DNA of 64,000 bases from Pseudomonas sp. NBRC 111124 (GTDB lineage Bacteria; Pseudomonadota; Gammaproteobacteria; Pseudomonadales; Pseudomonadaceae). The notes below the pieces were generated by a model, which worked only from the letters and a program-made list of their open reading frames with translations, searched no databases and had not been told where the DNA came from. The stretch is taken from NCBI RefSeq assembly GCF_001320245.1, contig NZ_BCBA01000035.1, positions 36,902 to 100,901 on the forward strand, written 5' to 3'. How positions within the stretch are numbered: position 1 is the first letter of the stretch; every line of letters begins with the position of its first letter. The translations under genes and the position numbers were made by a program. Positions 47,882 through 58,087 of the stretch are shown here, one piece after another.

Positions 47882-49147
47882 ATGAAGCGTCGCAGTCTGA
47901 TCAAGGCCTTTACCCTCAGCGCATCGCTTGCGGCGATGGGCCTGAGCTGGAGCATCCAGGCCGCCGAAACCATCAAGGTCGGCATCCTGCATTCGCTGTC
48001 GGGGACCATGGCGATTTCCGAGACGTCGCTCAAGGACATGGCGCTGATGACCATCGACGAGATCAACGCCAAGGGCGGCGTGAACGGCAAGATGCTCGAA
48101 CCGGTTGTCGTCGACCCGGCCTCCAACTGGCCGCTGTTCGCTGAAAAGAGCCGCCAGCTGCTGACCCAGGACAAGGTCGCGGTGGTGTTCGGCTGCTGGA
48201 CCTCGGTGTCGCGCAAGTCGGTGCTGCCGGTGTTCGAGGAACTCAACGGCCTGCTGTTCTACCCGGTGCAGTACGAGGGTGAAGAGATGTCGCCGAACGT
48301 GTTCTACACCGGCGCCGCGCCCAACCAGCAGGCCATCCCGGCCGTGGAATACCTGATGAGCGAAGACGGCGGCAGCGCCAAGCGCTTCTTCTTGCTGGGC
48401 ACCGACTACGTCTACCCGCGCACCACCAACAAGATCCTGCGCGCGTTCCTGCACAGCAAGGGCGTGGCCGACAAGGACATCGAAGAGGTGTACACCCCGT
48501 TCGGCCACGCCGACTACCAGACCATCGTCGCCAACATCAAGAAGTTTTCCGCTGGCGGCAAGACGGCGGTCATCTCCACCGTCAACGGCGACTCCAACGT
48601 GCCGTTCTACAAGGAGCTGGCCAACCAGGGCCTGAAAGCCACCGACGTGCCGGTGGTGGCCTTCTCGGTGGGCGAAGAAGAGCTGCGCGGTATCGACACC
48701 AAACCGCTGGTGGGCCATCTGGCGGCGTGGAACTACTTCGAGTCGGTGGATAACCCGGCCAACCAGAAGTTCGTCGCCGACTGGAAGGCCTACGCCAAGG
48801 CCAAGGGCCTGCCAGGCGCCGACAAGGCGGTGACCAACGACCCGATGGAAGCCACCTACGTGGGCATTCACATGTGGGCCCAGGCTGCCGAGAAGGCCAA
48901 GTCCACTGATGTCGACAAGGTGCGTGAGGCACTGGCCGGGCAGAGTTTCAAGGCGCCTTCAGGCTTTACCCTGACCATGGACAAGACCAACCACCACCTG
49001 CACAAGCCGGTGATGATCGGCGAAATCCAGGATGACGGGCAGTTCAGTGTGGTGTGGGAAACCGAGCAGCCGCTGCGGGCACAGCCGTGGAGCCCGTTCA
49101 TTCCGGGTAACGACAAACGGCCGGACTATGCAGTGAAAGGTAACTGA
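47882..49147 (+). CDS. urtA: urea ABC transporter substrate-binding protein
   Basis: 421 residues from the ATG at 47882 with CGGAGAGAG upstream; the longer frame runs through the promoter. N-terminus MKRRSLIKAFTLSASLAAMG is a signal peptide; the RRSLIK run makes Tat export possible. Periplasmic-binding fold of the FmdD/UrtA type: VGILHSLSGTMAISETSLKD, VVFGCWTSVSRKSVLPVFEE, YPVQYEGEEMSPNVFYTGAA, LGTDYVYPRTTNKILRAFL. Binds urea (and possibly short amides). Confidence 0.96.
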   Translation: MKRRSLIKAFTLSASLAAMGLSWSIQAAETIKVGILHSLSGTMAISETSLKDMALMTIDEINAKGGVNGKMLEPVVVDPASNWPLFAEKSRQLLTQDKVAVVFGCWTSVSRKSVLPVFEELNGLLFYPVQYEGEEMSPNVFYTGAAPNQQAIPAVEYLMSEDGGSAKRFFLLGTDYVYPRTTNKILRAFLHSKGVADKDIEEVYTPFGHADYQTIVANIKKFSAGGKTAVISTVNGDSNVPFYKELANQGLKATDVPVVAFSVGEEELRGIDTKPLVGHLAAWNYFESVDNPANQKFVADWKAYAKAKGLPGADKAVTNDPMEATYVGIHMWAQAAEKAKSTDVDKVREALAGQSFKAPSGFTLTMDKTNHHLHKPVMIGEIQDDGQFSVVWETEQPLRAQPWSPFIPGNDKRPDYAVKGN

Positions 49148-49153
49148 GTGCAC

Positions 49154-49240
49154 TGGGGCTGCTCTGCAGCCCATTCGCGGGCTCGCCCGCTCCCACATCC
49201 AGACCTGCAAAGTAACTGTGGGAGCGGGCATGCCCGCGAA
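49154..49240. repeat. BIME between urtA and urtB
   Basis: A GGGGCTGC hairpin follows the urtA stop, then arms at 49174–49197 and 49217–49240 (TTCGCGGGCTCGCCCGCTCC and its near complement, two mismatches). The repeat lies inside the operon, 31 bp before urtB. It may uncouple levels of the abundant binding protein from the permeases. Confidence 0.85.
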
Positions 49241-49271
49241 GAATCCACCGCCGATTTCCAGGATTGCCCGC

Positions 49272-50759
49272 ATGCTCAGACTCCTGTTCACCCTCCTGCT
49301 GCTCCTGCCCCTGGCCACCCAGGCCAGCGAGGGCGAATTCTTCCTCACCGCCAAGCCCGCCGAGCAAGCCCAACTGCTCGAAGGCTGGGCGGCGCAACCC
49401 GATGCCGCGCGCCTGCCGCTGCTGGACAACCTGCGCCAGGGCCGCATCGCCGCCGATGACACGCGCAAAGTGCGCCTGAACAACCGCCTGCGCGGCCTGA
49501 TCGACAACGCCCTGGCCAGCCACCAGTTACTCAGCAACGAGAGCGCCACCCGCCTGGCCGCCGCCCAGCAACTGCAGAAGAGCGCGCAGCCCGCGCAGAT
49601 GGCCTTCCTCGACCGGCGCTTCGCCCTCGAAGTGGACCCCGCAGTGCACGCCGCCCTCGGCCTGGCCCTGGCCAACCTTCAACTGGGCGCCAGCGAACCT
49701 GCGGTACGCCTGGCCGCCGTGCGTCTGCTCGGTGAAACCGGTGACCCGCTGGCTCGCACCCGCCTCGAAGCCTTGCTGCAACCCGACGCCGAGAGCGACG
49801 CGGCCGTGCGCACCGCAGCCGAAACCAGCCTGGCCCAGGTCAAGCGCAAGCTGCTGGTCGGCGAACTGCTCGGCCAGGCCTTCAGCGGCCTGTCGCTGGG
49901 CTCGATCCTGTTGCTGGCGGCGCTCGGTCTGGCGATCACCTTCGGCCTGCTTGGAGTGATCAACATGGCCCACGGCGAGATGCTCATGCTCGGCGCCTAC
50001 AGCACCTACATGGTCCAGGTGCTGCTGCAGCGCTACGCCCCTGGCGCCATCGAGTTCTACCCACTGATCGCCCTGCCTGTGGCCTTCATGGTCAGCGCCG
50101 GGGTCGGCATGGCGTTGGAGCGAACCGTCATCCGCCACCTGTACGGCCGCCCGTTGGAAACCCTGCTGGCCACCTGGGGCATCAGCCTGATCCTGATCCA
50201 GGCCATCCGCCTGCTGTTCGGCGCGCAGAACGTCGAGGTCAGCAACCCGGCCTGGCTGTCTGGCGGCATCCAGCTGCTGCCCAACCTGGTGCTGCCGTAC
50301 AACCGCCTGGTGATCATCGGCTTCGCCCTCGCCGTAGTCCTGCTCACCTGGCTGCTGCTCAACCGTACTCGGCTGGGGCTGAACGTGCGCGCCGTCACCC
50401 AGAACCGCAACATGGCTGCTTGCTGCGGCGTCTCCACCGGGCGTGTCGACATGCTCGCCTTCGGCCTCGGCTCGGGCATCGCCGGGCTCGGGGGCGTGGC
50501 CCTGAGCCAGGTCGGCAACGTCGGCCCGGACCTGGGCCAGAGCTACATCATCGACTCGTTCCTGGTGGTGGTGCTCGGCGGCGTCGGGCAGCTGGCCGGC
50601 AGCCTGTGGGCAGCGTTCGGCCTCGGTATCGCCAACAAACTGCTGGAGCCGCAGATCGGTGCGGTGCTCGGCAAGATCCTCATCCTTGCGTTGATCATTC
50701 TGTTCATCCAGAAGCGCCCGCAAGGCCTGTTCGCCCTCAAGGGACGGGTAATCGACTGA
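49272..50759 (+). CDS. urtB: urea ABC transporter permease UrtB with N-terminal extension
   Basis: 495 residues from the ATG at 49272, which gives a signal peptide (MLRLLFTLLLLLPLATQA); the upstream frame reads through the BIME. Residues about 20–200 form an Ala/Leu-rich helical extension with HEAT-like repeats (AVRLAAVRLLGETGDPLART). The LivH-type permease follows (LGLAITFGLLGVINMAHGEM, LGSGIAGLGGVALSQVGNVG). The extension is usual in proteobacterial UrtB; its role is unknown. Overlaps urtC by 1 bp (TGATG). Confidence 0.94.
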   Translation: MLRLLFTLLLLLPLATQASEGEFFLTAKPAEQAQLLEGWAAQPDAARLPLLDNLRQGRIAADDTRKVRLNNRLRGLIDNALASHQLLSNESATRLAAAQQLQKSAQPAQMAFLDRRFALEVDPAVHAALGLALANLQLGASEPAVRLAAVRLLGETGDPLARTRLEALLQPDAESDAAVRTAAETSLAQVKRKLLVGELLGQAFSGLSLGSILLLAALGLAITFGLLGVINMAHGEMLMLGAYSTYMVQVLLQRYAPGAIEFYPLIALPVAFMVSAGVGMALERTVIRHLYGRPLETLLATWGISLILIQAIRLLFGAQNVEVSNPAWLSGGIQLLPNLVLPYNRLVIIGFALAVVLLTWLLLNRTRLGLNVRAVTQNRNMAACCGVSTGRVDMLAFGLGSGIAGLGGVALSQVGNVGPDLGQSYIIDSFLVVVLGGVGQLAGSLWAAFGLGIANKLLEPQIGAVLGKILILALIILFIQKRPQGLFALKGRVID

Positions 50760-51834
50760 TGAACCAGCCACTGCTTGTCACCGCTACGCAAAAGGCCGGG
50801 CCACGGCTGTCGCTGGCCATTGGCGCGGTCGTCGTCCTGCTGCTGGTGGCGCTGCCGCTGCTGTCGCTGCTGCCGGCTGACCACGCGCTGCACGTGTCGG
50901 CCTACACCCTGACCCTGGTCGGCAAGATCCTCTGCTACGCCATCGTCGCCCTGGCGCTGGACCTGGTCTGGGGCTATGCCGGGTTGCTGTCGCTGGGCCA
51001 CGGCCTGTTCTTCGCCCTCGGCGGTTATGCCATGGGCATGTACCTGATGCGCCAGGCAGCCGGTGACGGCCTGCCGGGGTTCATGACCTTCCTCTCCTGG
51101 ACCGAACTGCCCTGGTACTGGGCCGGTACCCAGCACTTCGCCTGGGCCCTGTGCCTGGTGGTGCTGGCGCCGGGGTTGCTGGCACTGGTGTTCGGCTGGT
51201 TTGCCTTCCGCTCGCGGATCAAGGGCGTGTACTTCTCGATCATGACCCAGGCGCTGACCTTCGCCGGCATGCTGCTGTTCTTCCGTAACGAAACGGGCTT
51301 TGGCGGCAACAACGGCTTCACCAGCTTCCGCACCATCGTCGGTTTCGACATCGCCGCCCAAGGCACCCGCGCGGTGCTGTTCCTGCTTACCGTCGGCCTG
51401 CTGCTGGCCAGCCTGTACCTGTGCTGGCGCCTGACCCAGAGCAAGTTCGGCCGCCTGCTCACCGCGGTGCGCGACGCTGAAAACCGGCTGATGTTCTGCG
51501 GCTACGACCCGCGCGGCTTCAAGCTGCTGGTGTGGGTGCTAAGCGCCGTGCTGTGCGGCCTGGCCGGTGCGCTGTATGTACCCCAGGTGGGCATCATCAA
51601 CCCCAGCGAGATGTCGCCGACCAATTCCATCGAAGCGGCCGTGTGGGTCGCCCTGGGCGGGCGCGGCACGCTGATCGGCCCGCTGCTCGGTGCCGGCCTG
51701 GTCAATGGCATGAAGAGCTGGTTCACCGTGGCGTTCCCGGAGTTCTGGCTGTTTTTCCTCGGTGCGCTGTTCATCCTCGTGACCCTGTACCTGCCCAAGG
51801 GCGTAGTGGGCCTGTTGAAGAAAAGGAGCCAGCC

Positions 51835-51838
<4 letters not shown>
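50759..51838 (+). CDS. urtC: urea ABC transporter permease UrtC
   Basis: 359 residues from the ATG at 50759, overlapping the urtB stop; the long upstream frame is a shadow. LivM-type permease, about 10 spans: VWGYAGLLSLGHGLFFALGG, ETGFGGNNGFTSFRTIVGF, GVYFSIMTQALTFAGMLLF and LGGRGTLIGPLLGAGLVNGM. Forms the channel with UrtB. Overlaps urtD by 4 bp (ATGA). Confidence 0.95.
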
Positions 51839-52692
<854 letters not shown>

Positions 52693-52802
52693 ACACAGGA
52701 AGCCTGTGTCGGCCCATTCGCGGGGCAAGCCCGCTCCTACAGGGGAAACGCGATCCTTGTAGGAGCGGGCTTGCCCCGCGAAGAGGCCGGCACAGGCACA
52801 GC
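52693..52802. repeat. BIME between urtD and urtE
   Basis: Perfect 25-bp arms at 52717–52741 and 52758–52782 (TTCGCGGGGCAAGCCCGCTC core), with partly complementary outer segments (GCCTGTGTCGGCC and GGCCGGCACAGGC). It interrupts an otherwise overlapping operon between the two ATPase genes, 22 bp before urtE. Confidence 0.92.
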
Positions 52803-52823
52803 AACACTTTCAGGAACACGCAC

Positions 52824-53522
52824 ATGCTCAAGATCGACACCCTGCACCAGTACTACGGCGGCAGCCACATCCTGCGCGGCCTGTCCTTCGAAGCCAAGGT
52901 CGGTGAAGTCACCTGCCTGCTCGGGCGCAACGGGGTGGGCAAGACCACCCTGCTGCGCTGCCTGATGGGCCTGGTGCCAGCCCGCGAAGGCAGCGTCGAG
53001 TGGGAAGGCAAGCCGATCACCACGCTCAAGCCCCAGCAGCGGGTGCACGCCGGGATCGCCTACGTGCCCCAGGGCCGGGAGATCTTCCCGCGCCTGACCG
53101 TCGAAGAAAACCTGCTGATGGGCCTGTCGCGCTTTCCCGCCCGCGAGGCACGCGAAGTACCTGCATTCATCTACGAACTGTTCCCGGTGCTGGAGCAGAT
53201 GAAACAGCGCCGTGGCGGCGACCTGAGCGGTGGCCAGCAGCAACAGCTGGCCATCGGCCGTGCCCTGGCCAGCCGCCCGCGGTTGCTGATCCTCGACGAG
53301 CCCACCGAAGGTATCCAGCCGTCGGTGATCAAGGAAATCGGCGCGGTGATCCGGCGCCTGGCCGAGCGCGGCGACATGGCCATCCTGTTGGTCGAGCAAT
53401 TCTACGATTTCGCCGAAGAACTGGCCGACCAGTACCTGGTCATGGCCCGTGGCGAGATCATCCAACGTGGCCGCGGTGAAAACATGCAGGCCGAAGGTGT
53501 GCGCGGGCTGGTAACCATTTAA
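52824..53522 (+). CDS. urtE: urea ABC transporter ATPase UrtE
   Basis: 232 residues, LivF type: Walker A GRNGVGKTTLLR, signature DLSGGQQQQLAIGRALASRP, Walker B LLILDEPTEGIQPSV, switch LLVEQFYDFA. With UrtD it powers urea import. TTCAGGAACACG precedes the ATG. No urease or urea carboxylase gene follows in the window. Confidence 0.95.
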   Translation: MLKIDTLHQYYGGSHILRGLSFEAKVGEVTCLLGRNGVGKTTLLRCLMGLVPAREGSVEWEGKPITTLKPQQRVHAGIAYVPQGREIFPRLTVEENLLMGLSRFPAREAREVPAFIYELFPVLEQMKQRRGGDLSGGQQQQLAIGRALASRPRLLILDEPTEGIQPSVIKEIGAVIRRLAERGDMAILLVEQFYDFAEELADQYLVMARGEIIQRGRGENMQAEGVRGLVTI

Positions 53523-53553
53523 CCTGCAATCAACGACCCTGCGAGACGCTGTC

Positions 53554-54069
53554 ATGAGTTACGAAATCCGCGACGCCCTGGCCACCGACGTGCCAGGCAT
53601 CCTCGACATCTACAACGACGCCGTGCGCAACACCACGGCGATCTGGAACGAAACCCCGGTGGACCTGGGCAACCGCCAGGCCTGGTTCGACGCACGGGCG
53701 CAGCAGGGTTACCCGATCCTGGTGGCCGTGGATCACACCGGCGTTCTGGGGTACGCGTCGTTTGGCGACTGGCGGCCGTTCGAGGGCTTCCGCCTGACCG
53801 TGGAACACTCGGTGTATGTGCGCGGTGACCAGCGTGGCAAGGGCCTGGGGCCGGTGCTGATGGCAGCGTTGATCGAGCGTGCGCGTGGGTGCGGCAAGCA
53901 TGTGATGGTTGCGGCCATCGAGAGCGGCAATGCCGCGTCGGTGCGCATTCATGAGCGGCTGGGCTTCGTGGTGACCGGGCAGATGCCGCAGGTGGGGGTG
54001 AAGTTCGGCCGCTGGCTGGATCTGACCTTCATGCAGCTGGTGCTGAACCCGGGGGCTGAACCAACCTGA
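53554..54069 (+). CDS. GNAT N-acetyltransferase (phosphinothricin/methionine sulfoximine type)
   Basis: 171 residues of the PAT/MddA-like family: RDALATDVPGILDIYNDAVR, acetyl-CoA motif SVYVRGDQRGKGLGPVLMAA, and ESGNAASVRIHERLGFVVTG. Relatives acetylate methionine sulfoximine, sulfone or phosphinothricin; the substrate here is inferred from family. It lies 31 bp after urtE and may be co-transcribed. A BIME follows directly. Confidence 0.9.
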   Translation: MSYEIRDALATDVPGILDIYNDAVRNTTAIWNETPVDLGNRQAWFDARAQQGYPILVAVDHTGVLGYASFGDWRPFEGFRLTVEHSVYVRGDQRGKGLGPVLMAALIERARGCGKHVMVAAIESGNAASVRIHERLGFVVTGQMPQVGVKFGRWLDLTFMQLVLNPGAEPT

Positions 54070-54073
54070 GTCA

Positions 54074-54168
54074 TGCAGGCCCGGCCTCTTCGCGGGACAA
54101 GCCCGCTCCTACAGGTATCGAGTGACCCTGCAGGCGCGGGCTTGTCCCGCGAAGAGGCCGGGCCTGCA
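54074..54168. repeat. BIME between the acetyltransferase and cbpM
   Basis: Arms at 54074–54115 and 54127–54168 (42 bp each, two mismatches, 11-bp spacer) with core CGCGGGACAAGCCCGCTCCT. It exactly fills the gap between two convergent genes, starting 4 bp after one stop and ending 4 bp before the other, so it can terminate both. Confidence 0.92.
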
Positions 54169-54172
54169 CACC

Positions 54173-54478
54173 TTACATCTGGGTAAATCGGCCCAACCGC
54201 TGCCTCAGCATGCTGTTTTCACTGCGCAACTGCTGCACTTCCTGCAGCAGCTCCAGCGCCAGCGCCACCCCTTCCCACTCCAGTTCAAGCTCCTGATGCA
54301 GCTTCGCCGCGCGCTTGGCCAACAGCGGCGCCTGATCGTCGAACACCCAATCCTCCGGCGTTCGCCCCGAAGGTTCGACAATGCCGTGTTCGACAATCTC
54401 GATCACGCAGTCAGCCGTGATATCGGCCTCCTGACACAGGGTACGCATGTCCAGTTGAACGATCAGGGTGCTGCTCAT
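54173..54478 (-). CDS. cbpM: chaperone modulatory protein CbpM
   Basis: 101 residues from the ATG at 54478 (MSSTLIVQLDMRTLCQEADI); a GTG at 54484 that overlaps the cbpA stop is an alternative start. MerR-like helix pattern in the N-terminus (LCQEADITADCVIEIVEHGI) and a Leu-rich C-terminal helix (ALELLQEVQQLRSENSMLRQ). CbpM binds the J domain of CbpA and inhibits it. Directly downstream of cbpA. Confidence 0.93.
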   Translation of the reverse strand: MSSTLIVQLDMRTLCQEADITADCVIEIVEHGIVEPSGRTPEDWVFDDQAPLLAKRAAKLHQELELEWEGVALALELLQEVQQLRSENSMLRQRLGRFTQM

Positions 54479-54480
54479 GA

Positions 54481-55452
54481 TCACTTACTCCATTGTGTCC
54501 TCGGGTCGAACGCCGCTTTCTCGGAAAGCTGGGTCCACAGTTCACGGGTAGCCGCATCGGAGGCTGGCGGCATCACCACTTTCAGCTGCGCGTAAAGGTT
54601 ACCGCGCTCGCCGTTCTTGTTCGCCAGGCCCATGCCCGGCACGCGCAGGCGCTGGCCGCTCTGGCTGTCGGGGCGGATGGTCAGGTTGATCTTGCCGGTC
54701 AGGGTCGGCACCGCCACCTTGGTGCCCAGGGCTGCTTCCCACGGTGCCAGCGGCACGGTGATGATCAGGTCATGGCCTTCGACATCGAACAGCGGGTGCG
54801 GTGCCATGCGCACGGTCAGGAACAGGTCGCCGTTGGCGCCGCCGCCAACACCTGGCGCGCCCTGGCCCTTGAGGCGGATGCGCTCGCCGTCGGTGACCCC
54901 GGCGGGGATCTTCACGTTCAGGGTCTTGGTGGTGAACCCGGTGCGCTGGCCGGCTGCGTTGGTCTGCGGCACCTGGAAGCTGATCTGCTTGGATTCCTTG
55001 CTCAGGGTTTCTTCCAGGAAGATTGCCAGTTCCAGTTCCACGTCCTGCCCTCGCCTGCCGGCGCTGCGTTGTTGTTGCCGGCCGCCACCACCACCGAACG
55101 GGTTACCGCCGCGGGCACCGAAGATCGAGCTGAAGAAGTCGGAGAAGTCGCCGCCCTCGAAGCCGCCGCCAGCGCCACCCGCACCGCCACGGCTCTGCCA
55201 GCCTGGTGGCGCCTGGAACGGCCGGCCGTGCTGGCCGCCGTACTTGCGGATCTCGTCGAACTCGGCACGCTTTTGCGCGTCACCCAGCACCTCGTAGGCC
55301 TCGTTGGCCTCCTTGAATTTGTCCTCGGCGTCGCGCTCCTTGCTGACGTCAGGGTGATACTTGCGCGCCAGCTTGCGGTACGCGGCCTTGATCGCCTTCT
55401 CGTCCGCCGTGGGCTCTACGCCGAGTATCTTGTAATAGTCTTTGAAGTCCAT
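54481..55452 (-). CDS. cbpA: curved DNA-binding protein CbpA (DnaJ-like co-chaperone)
   Basis: 323 residues from the ATG at 55452 ([20 protein letters not shown]). J domain 1–70 with HPD at 33–35, Gly/Phe-rich region about 75–130 ([20 protein letters not shown]), then two substrate-binding beta domains (about 135–300) and a C-terminal dimerisation region. No zinc-finger CxxCxGxG repeats, which separates it from DnaJ. A sigma32-like promoter lies upstream at 55492–55519. Confidence 0.95.
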   Translation of the reverse strand: MDFKDYYKILGVEPTADEKAIKAAYRKLARKYHPDVSKERDAEDKFKEANEAYEVLGDAQKRAEFDEIRKYGGQHGRPFQAPPGWQSRGGAGGAGGGFEGGDFSDFFSSIFGARGGNPFGGGGGRQQQRSAGRRGQDVELELAIFLEETLSKESKQISFQVPQTNAAGQRTGFTTKTLNVKIPAGVTDGERIRLKGQGAPGVGGGANGDLFLTVRMAPHPLFDVEGHDLIITVPLAPWEAALGTKVAVPTLTGKINLTIRPDSQSGQRLRVPGMGLANKNGERGNLYAQLKVVMPPASDAATRELWTQLSEKAAFDPRTQWSK

Positions 55453-55491
55453 CGTTGGATCACCAATGTGAATTTTCGTGTTGCATCTGAA

Positions 55492-55519
55492 GATAGGGGT
55501 CAAGCATAGCCTTTCAAGG
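55492..55519 (-). promoter_or_regulatory. putative sigma32 (heat-shock) promoter of cbpA
   Basis: On the minus strand CTTGAAA (rc of 55512–55518) is followed after 12 bases by CCCCTATC (rc of 55492–55499), close to the CTTGAA-N-CCCCAT consensus. The predicted start lies about 30–35 bp before the cbpA ATG. Fits the chaperone role of the operon. Confidence 0.65.
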
Positions 55520-55554
55520 TTCGCTTGGGGTTGCTTCAAGGCAGACGATCGGTC

Positions 55555-55582
55555 TTGATTCTGTAGCTAACTGGCATACACT
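55555..55582 (+). promoter_or_regulatory. putative sigma70 promoter of the yegD-like gene
   Basis: TTGATT (55555–55560), a 16-bp spacer, and TACACT (55577–55582). Predicted start near 55589, about 27 bp before the ATG at 55616. Confidence 0.6.
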
Positions 55583-55615
55583 GCGCGGCCGTTTTGCCTC
55601 CGGAAGCTTTTTCCC

Positions 55616-56887
55616 ATGTCTGACGTATCGCCGGCCCGCGCGCTGGGTATCGACTTCGGCACCTCCAACTCCACGGTCGGCTGGCACCGCGAGGGCGCCT
55701 CGTCGCTGATCCCCCTTGAAGACGGTAAGATCACCCTGCCGTCGGTGGTGTTCTTCAACATCGAGGAGCGCCGCCCGGTGTATGGCCGCCTGGCACTGCA
55801 CGAATATCTGGAAGGCTACGAAGGCCGCCTGATGCGCTCGCTGAAGAGCCTGCTGGGTTCCAAGCTGATCAAGCATGACACCAGCGTGCTGGGCAGCGCC
55901 CTGCCGTTCAAGGACTTGCTGGGCATGTTCATCGGCGAGCTGAAAAAGCGCGCCGAGGTTGCCGCTGGTCGTGAATTCGACCAGGTGGTGCTGGGCCGCC
56001 CGGTGTTCTTCGTCGACGAAGACCCGGCCGCCGACCAGGAGGCCGAAGACACCCTGGCCGACGTGGCGCGCAAGATCGGCTTCAAGGACGTGTCGTTCCA
56101 GTACGAGCCGATTGCCGCTGCGTTCGACTACGAGTCGGGCATCAGCCGTGAAGAACTGGTGCTTATCGTGGATATCGGCGGTGGTACGTCGGACTTTACC
56201 CTGATCCGCCTGTCGCCCGAACGCCACCTGGTGGCCGAGCGCCAGAGTGACATCCTCGCCACCGGTGGCGTGCACATTGGCGGTACCGACTTCGACAAGC
56301 AGCTGAGCCTGCAGGGCGTGATGCCGCTGTTTGGCTATGGCAGCCGGATGAAGAGCGGTGCACTGATGCCGACCAGTTACCACCTGAACCTGGCCACCTG
56401 GCACACCATCAACGCCCTGTACTCGCAGAAGTCGCAGCTGGCCTTGGGCAATATGCGCTACGACATCGAGGACACCCTGGGTATCGATCGCCTGTTCAAG
56501 CTGATCGAAGAGCGCGCCGGGCACTGGCTGGCGATGGAAGTGGAAGCCAGCAAGATCGAGCTGACCGAGCAGGTCAGCCGTCGCGTGGACCTTAGCCGCG
56601 TGGAACGCGAGTTGGGTGTGGACTTGACCCGAGCGCTGTTCGAAGAAGCCATCGAAGGCCTGCTGGAGCGGGTACGCGGCAGTGTGAGCGAGTTGCTGGC
56701 CAAGGCCGGCGTGAGCGCGGGCCAGGTCGATACGGTGTTCTTCACCGGCGGTTCGAGCGGCATTCCGGCACTGCGCAACAGCGTGGCGGCGATGCTGCCG
56801 AATGCGCGGCATGTGGAAGGCAACATCTTTGGCAGCATCGGTAGCGGCCTGGCCATCGAGGCCCGCAAGCGCTACGGCGCTGCCTGA
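55616..56887 (+). CDS. yegD: Hsp70-like chaperone of the YegD family
   Basis: 423 residues, shorter than DnaK (about 640) because the substrate-binding part is reduced. The actin-like ATPase motifs are present: phosphate 1 GIDFGTSNSTVGW, connect/phosphate 2 VLIVDIGGGTSDFTLIRLSP, adenosine FFTGGSSGIPALRNSVAAML. Divergent from cbpA-cbpM, so the locus groups a J-protein, its inhibitor and an Hsp70 relative; partnership is an inference. Confidence 0.92.
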   Translation: MSDVSPARALGIDFGTSNSTVGWHREGASSLIPLEDGKITLPSVVFFNIEERRPVYGRLALHEYLEGYEGRLMRSLKSLLGSKLIKHDTSVLGSALPFKDLLGMFIGELKKRAEVAAGREFDQVVLGRPVFFVDEDPAADQEAEDTLADVARKIGFKDVSFQYEPIAAAFDYESGISREELVLIVDIGGGTSDFTLIRLSPERHLVAERQSDILATGGVHIGGTDFDKQLSLQGVMPLFGYGSRMKSGALMPTSYHLNLATWHTINALYSQKSQLALGNMRYDIEDTLGIDRLFKLIEERAGHWLAMEVEASKIELTEQVSRRVDLSRVERELGVDLTRALFEEAIEGLLERVRGSVSELLAKAGVSAGQVDTVFFTGGSSGIPALRNSVAAMLPNARHVEGNIFGSIGSGLAIEARKRYGAA

Positions 56888-56900
56888 TACCTCTCTGTAA

Positions 56901-57010
56901 CCTGTGCCGGCCTCTTCGCGGGCTTGCCCGCTCCCACAGGGATCGCACAGTACCCGAAAGCTGTGCAGTCCCTGTGGGAGCGGGCGAGCCCGCGAAGAGG
57001 CCGGTACAGG
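56901..57010. repeat. BIME after the yegD-like gene
   Basis: Arms at 56901–56942 and 56969–57010 (42 bp, few mismatches, 26-bp spacer) with core TTCGCGGGCTTGCCCGCTCC. It lies between convergent genes (yegD-like stop 56887, AI-2E stop 57022). Confidence 0.92.
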
Positions 57011-57021
57011 TCAACAAATAA

Positions 57022-58029
57022 TCAGACCAGCTCGGCCCGCCGCAGCTCACTCTTCAGGTAGGCGTAATACACGGGCCCCGCCACCACCCCCGGCAAGCCG
57101 AACGCCGCCTCGAATACCAGCATCGCCAGCAACAGCTCCCATGCCTTGGCCCTGATCTGCCCACCGACGATCTTCGCGTTGAGGAAGTACTCGACCTTGT
57201 GGATCACGATCAAATAGCCCAGCGCCGCCGCCGCCACCCAGATCGACAGCGACATGCCGACGATGGTGATCAGGGTATTGGACATCAAGTTGCCGATCAC
57301 AGGCAGCAGCCCGAGCAGGAAAGTCAGCACGATCAGCGTCTTGGTCAGCGGCAGGTGCACGCCAAACAACGGCATCACCACGGCGAGGAAAATGCCGGTG
57401 AACGCGGTGTTGAGCATCGAGATCTTGATCTGCGCGAAGACGATGTTGCGAAACGCCTGCACCAGCAGGTTCAGCCGCTCGAACAGCGCCGCGGCCAGGG
57501 GCTTGCGCCGTGACACGTCAGGAATGCGCTGCAGGGCGATGATAGCGCCGAGGATCATACCGATCAGCAGCGTCACGAACATATGCGCCATGCCCTTACC
57601 GACCAGTTGCAGGTCGCTCAGGTGACTCTTGATCCAGTCACCGATGGCCACCTTGAACTCCGCCGCACTGGCCGGCAGGTAAGCTTCAATGAACGGTGGC
57701 AGCTGGCTGCGGGCGCGTTCGACCAAGGTCATGAACTTGTCCAGCGAGGCGCCGGGGTTCTCGGCTTCGTGCAGCAGGAAGCTGAAGGCACCGGCAATCA
57801 GCAGGGTCAGCATACTGACCACCAGCACCCCCAGCAGCGCCACGGCCAGCCAGCGCGCACGCTCCCCGGCGATCAGCGGTTGCAGGCGTGGGGTGAGCAT
57901 GTTCACCAGCTCGAACACCAGCAGCCCGGCGAGCAGGCTGGGGAGCAGTTTCAAGGGGAGGGCCAGCAACAGCCCAGCCATGACGATGATCAGGCTGGCC
58001 AGGGTGATCTGACGGGGGGTGAAAGTCAT
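57022..58029 (-). CDS. AI-2E family transporter
   Basis: 335 residues, about eight membrane spans, for example ITLASLIIVMAGLLLALPLK, WLAVALLGVLVVSMLTLLIA, MFVTLLIGMILGAIIALQRI, LIVLTFLLGLLPVIGNLMSN. The PVIGNLMSNTLIT region is the family-conserved loop. Substrates of this family vary (AI-2 export, Na+/H+ exchange); none is indicated here. Monocistronic by layout. Confidence 0.9.
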   Translation of the reverse strand: MTFTPRQITLASLIIVMAGLLLALPLKLLPSLLAGLLVFELVNMLTPRLQPLIAGERARWLAVALLGVLVVSMLTLLIAGAFSFLLHEAENPGASLDKFMTLVERARSQLPPFIEAYLPASAAEFKVAIGDWIKSHLSDLQLVGKGMAHMFVTLLIGMILGAIIALQRIPDVSRRKPLAAALFERLNLLVQAFRNIVFAQIKISMLNTAFTGIFLAVVMPLFGVHLPLTKTLIVLTFLLGLLPVIGNLMSNTLITIVGMSLSIWVAAAALGYLIVIHKVEYFLNAKIVGGQIRAKAWELLLAMLVFEAAFGLPGVVAGPVYYAYLKSELRRAELV

Positions 58030-58087
58030 ACAGCCTCGACGGCAGACGGCGGGAATGCCCGCAGTCTGCCAGCCTTGAGGGCGCAGG

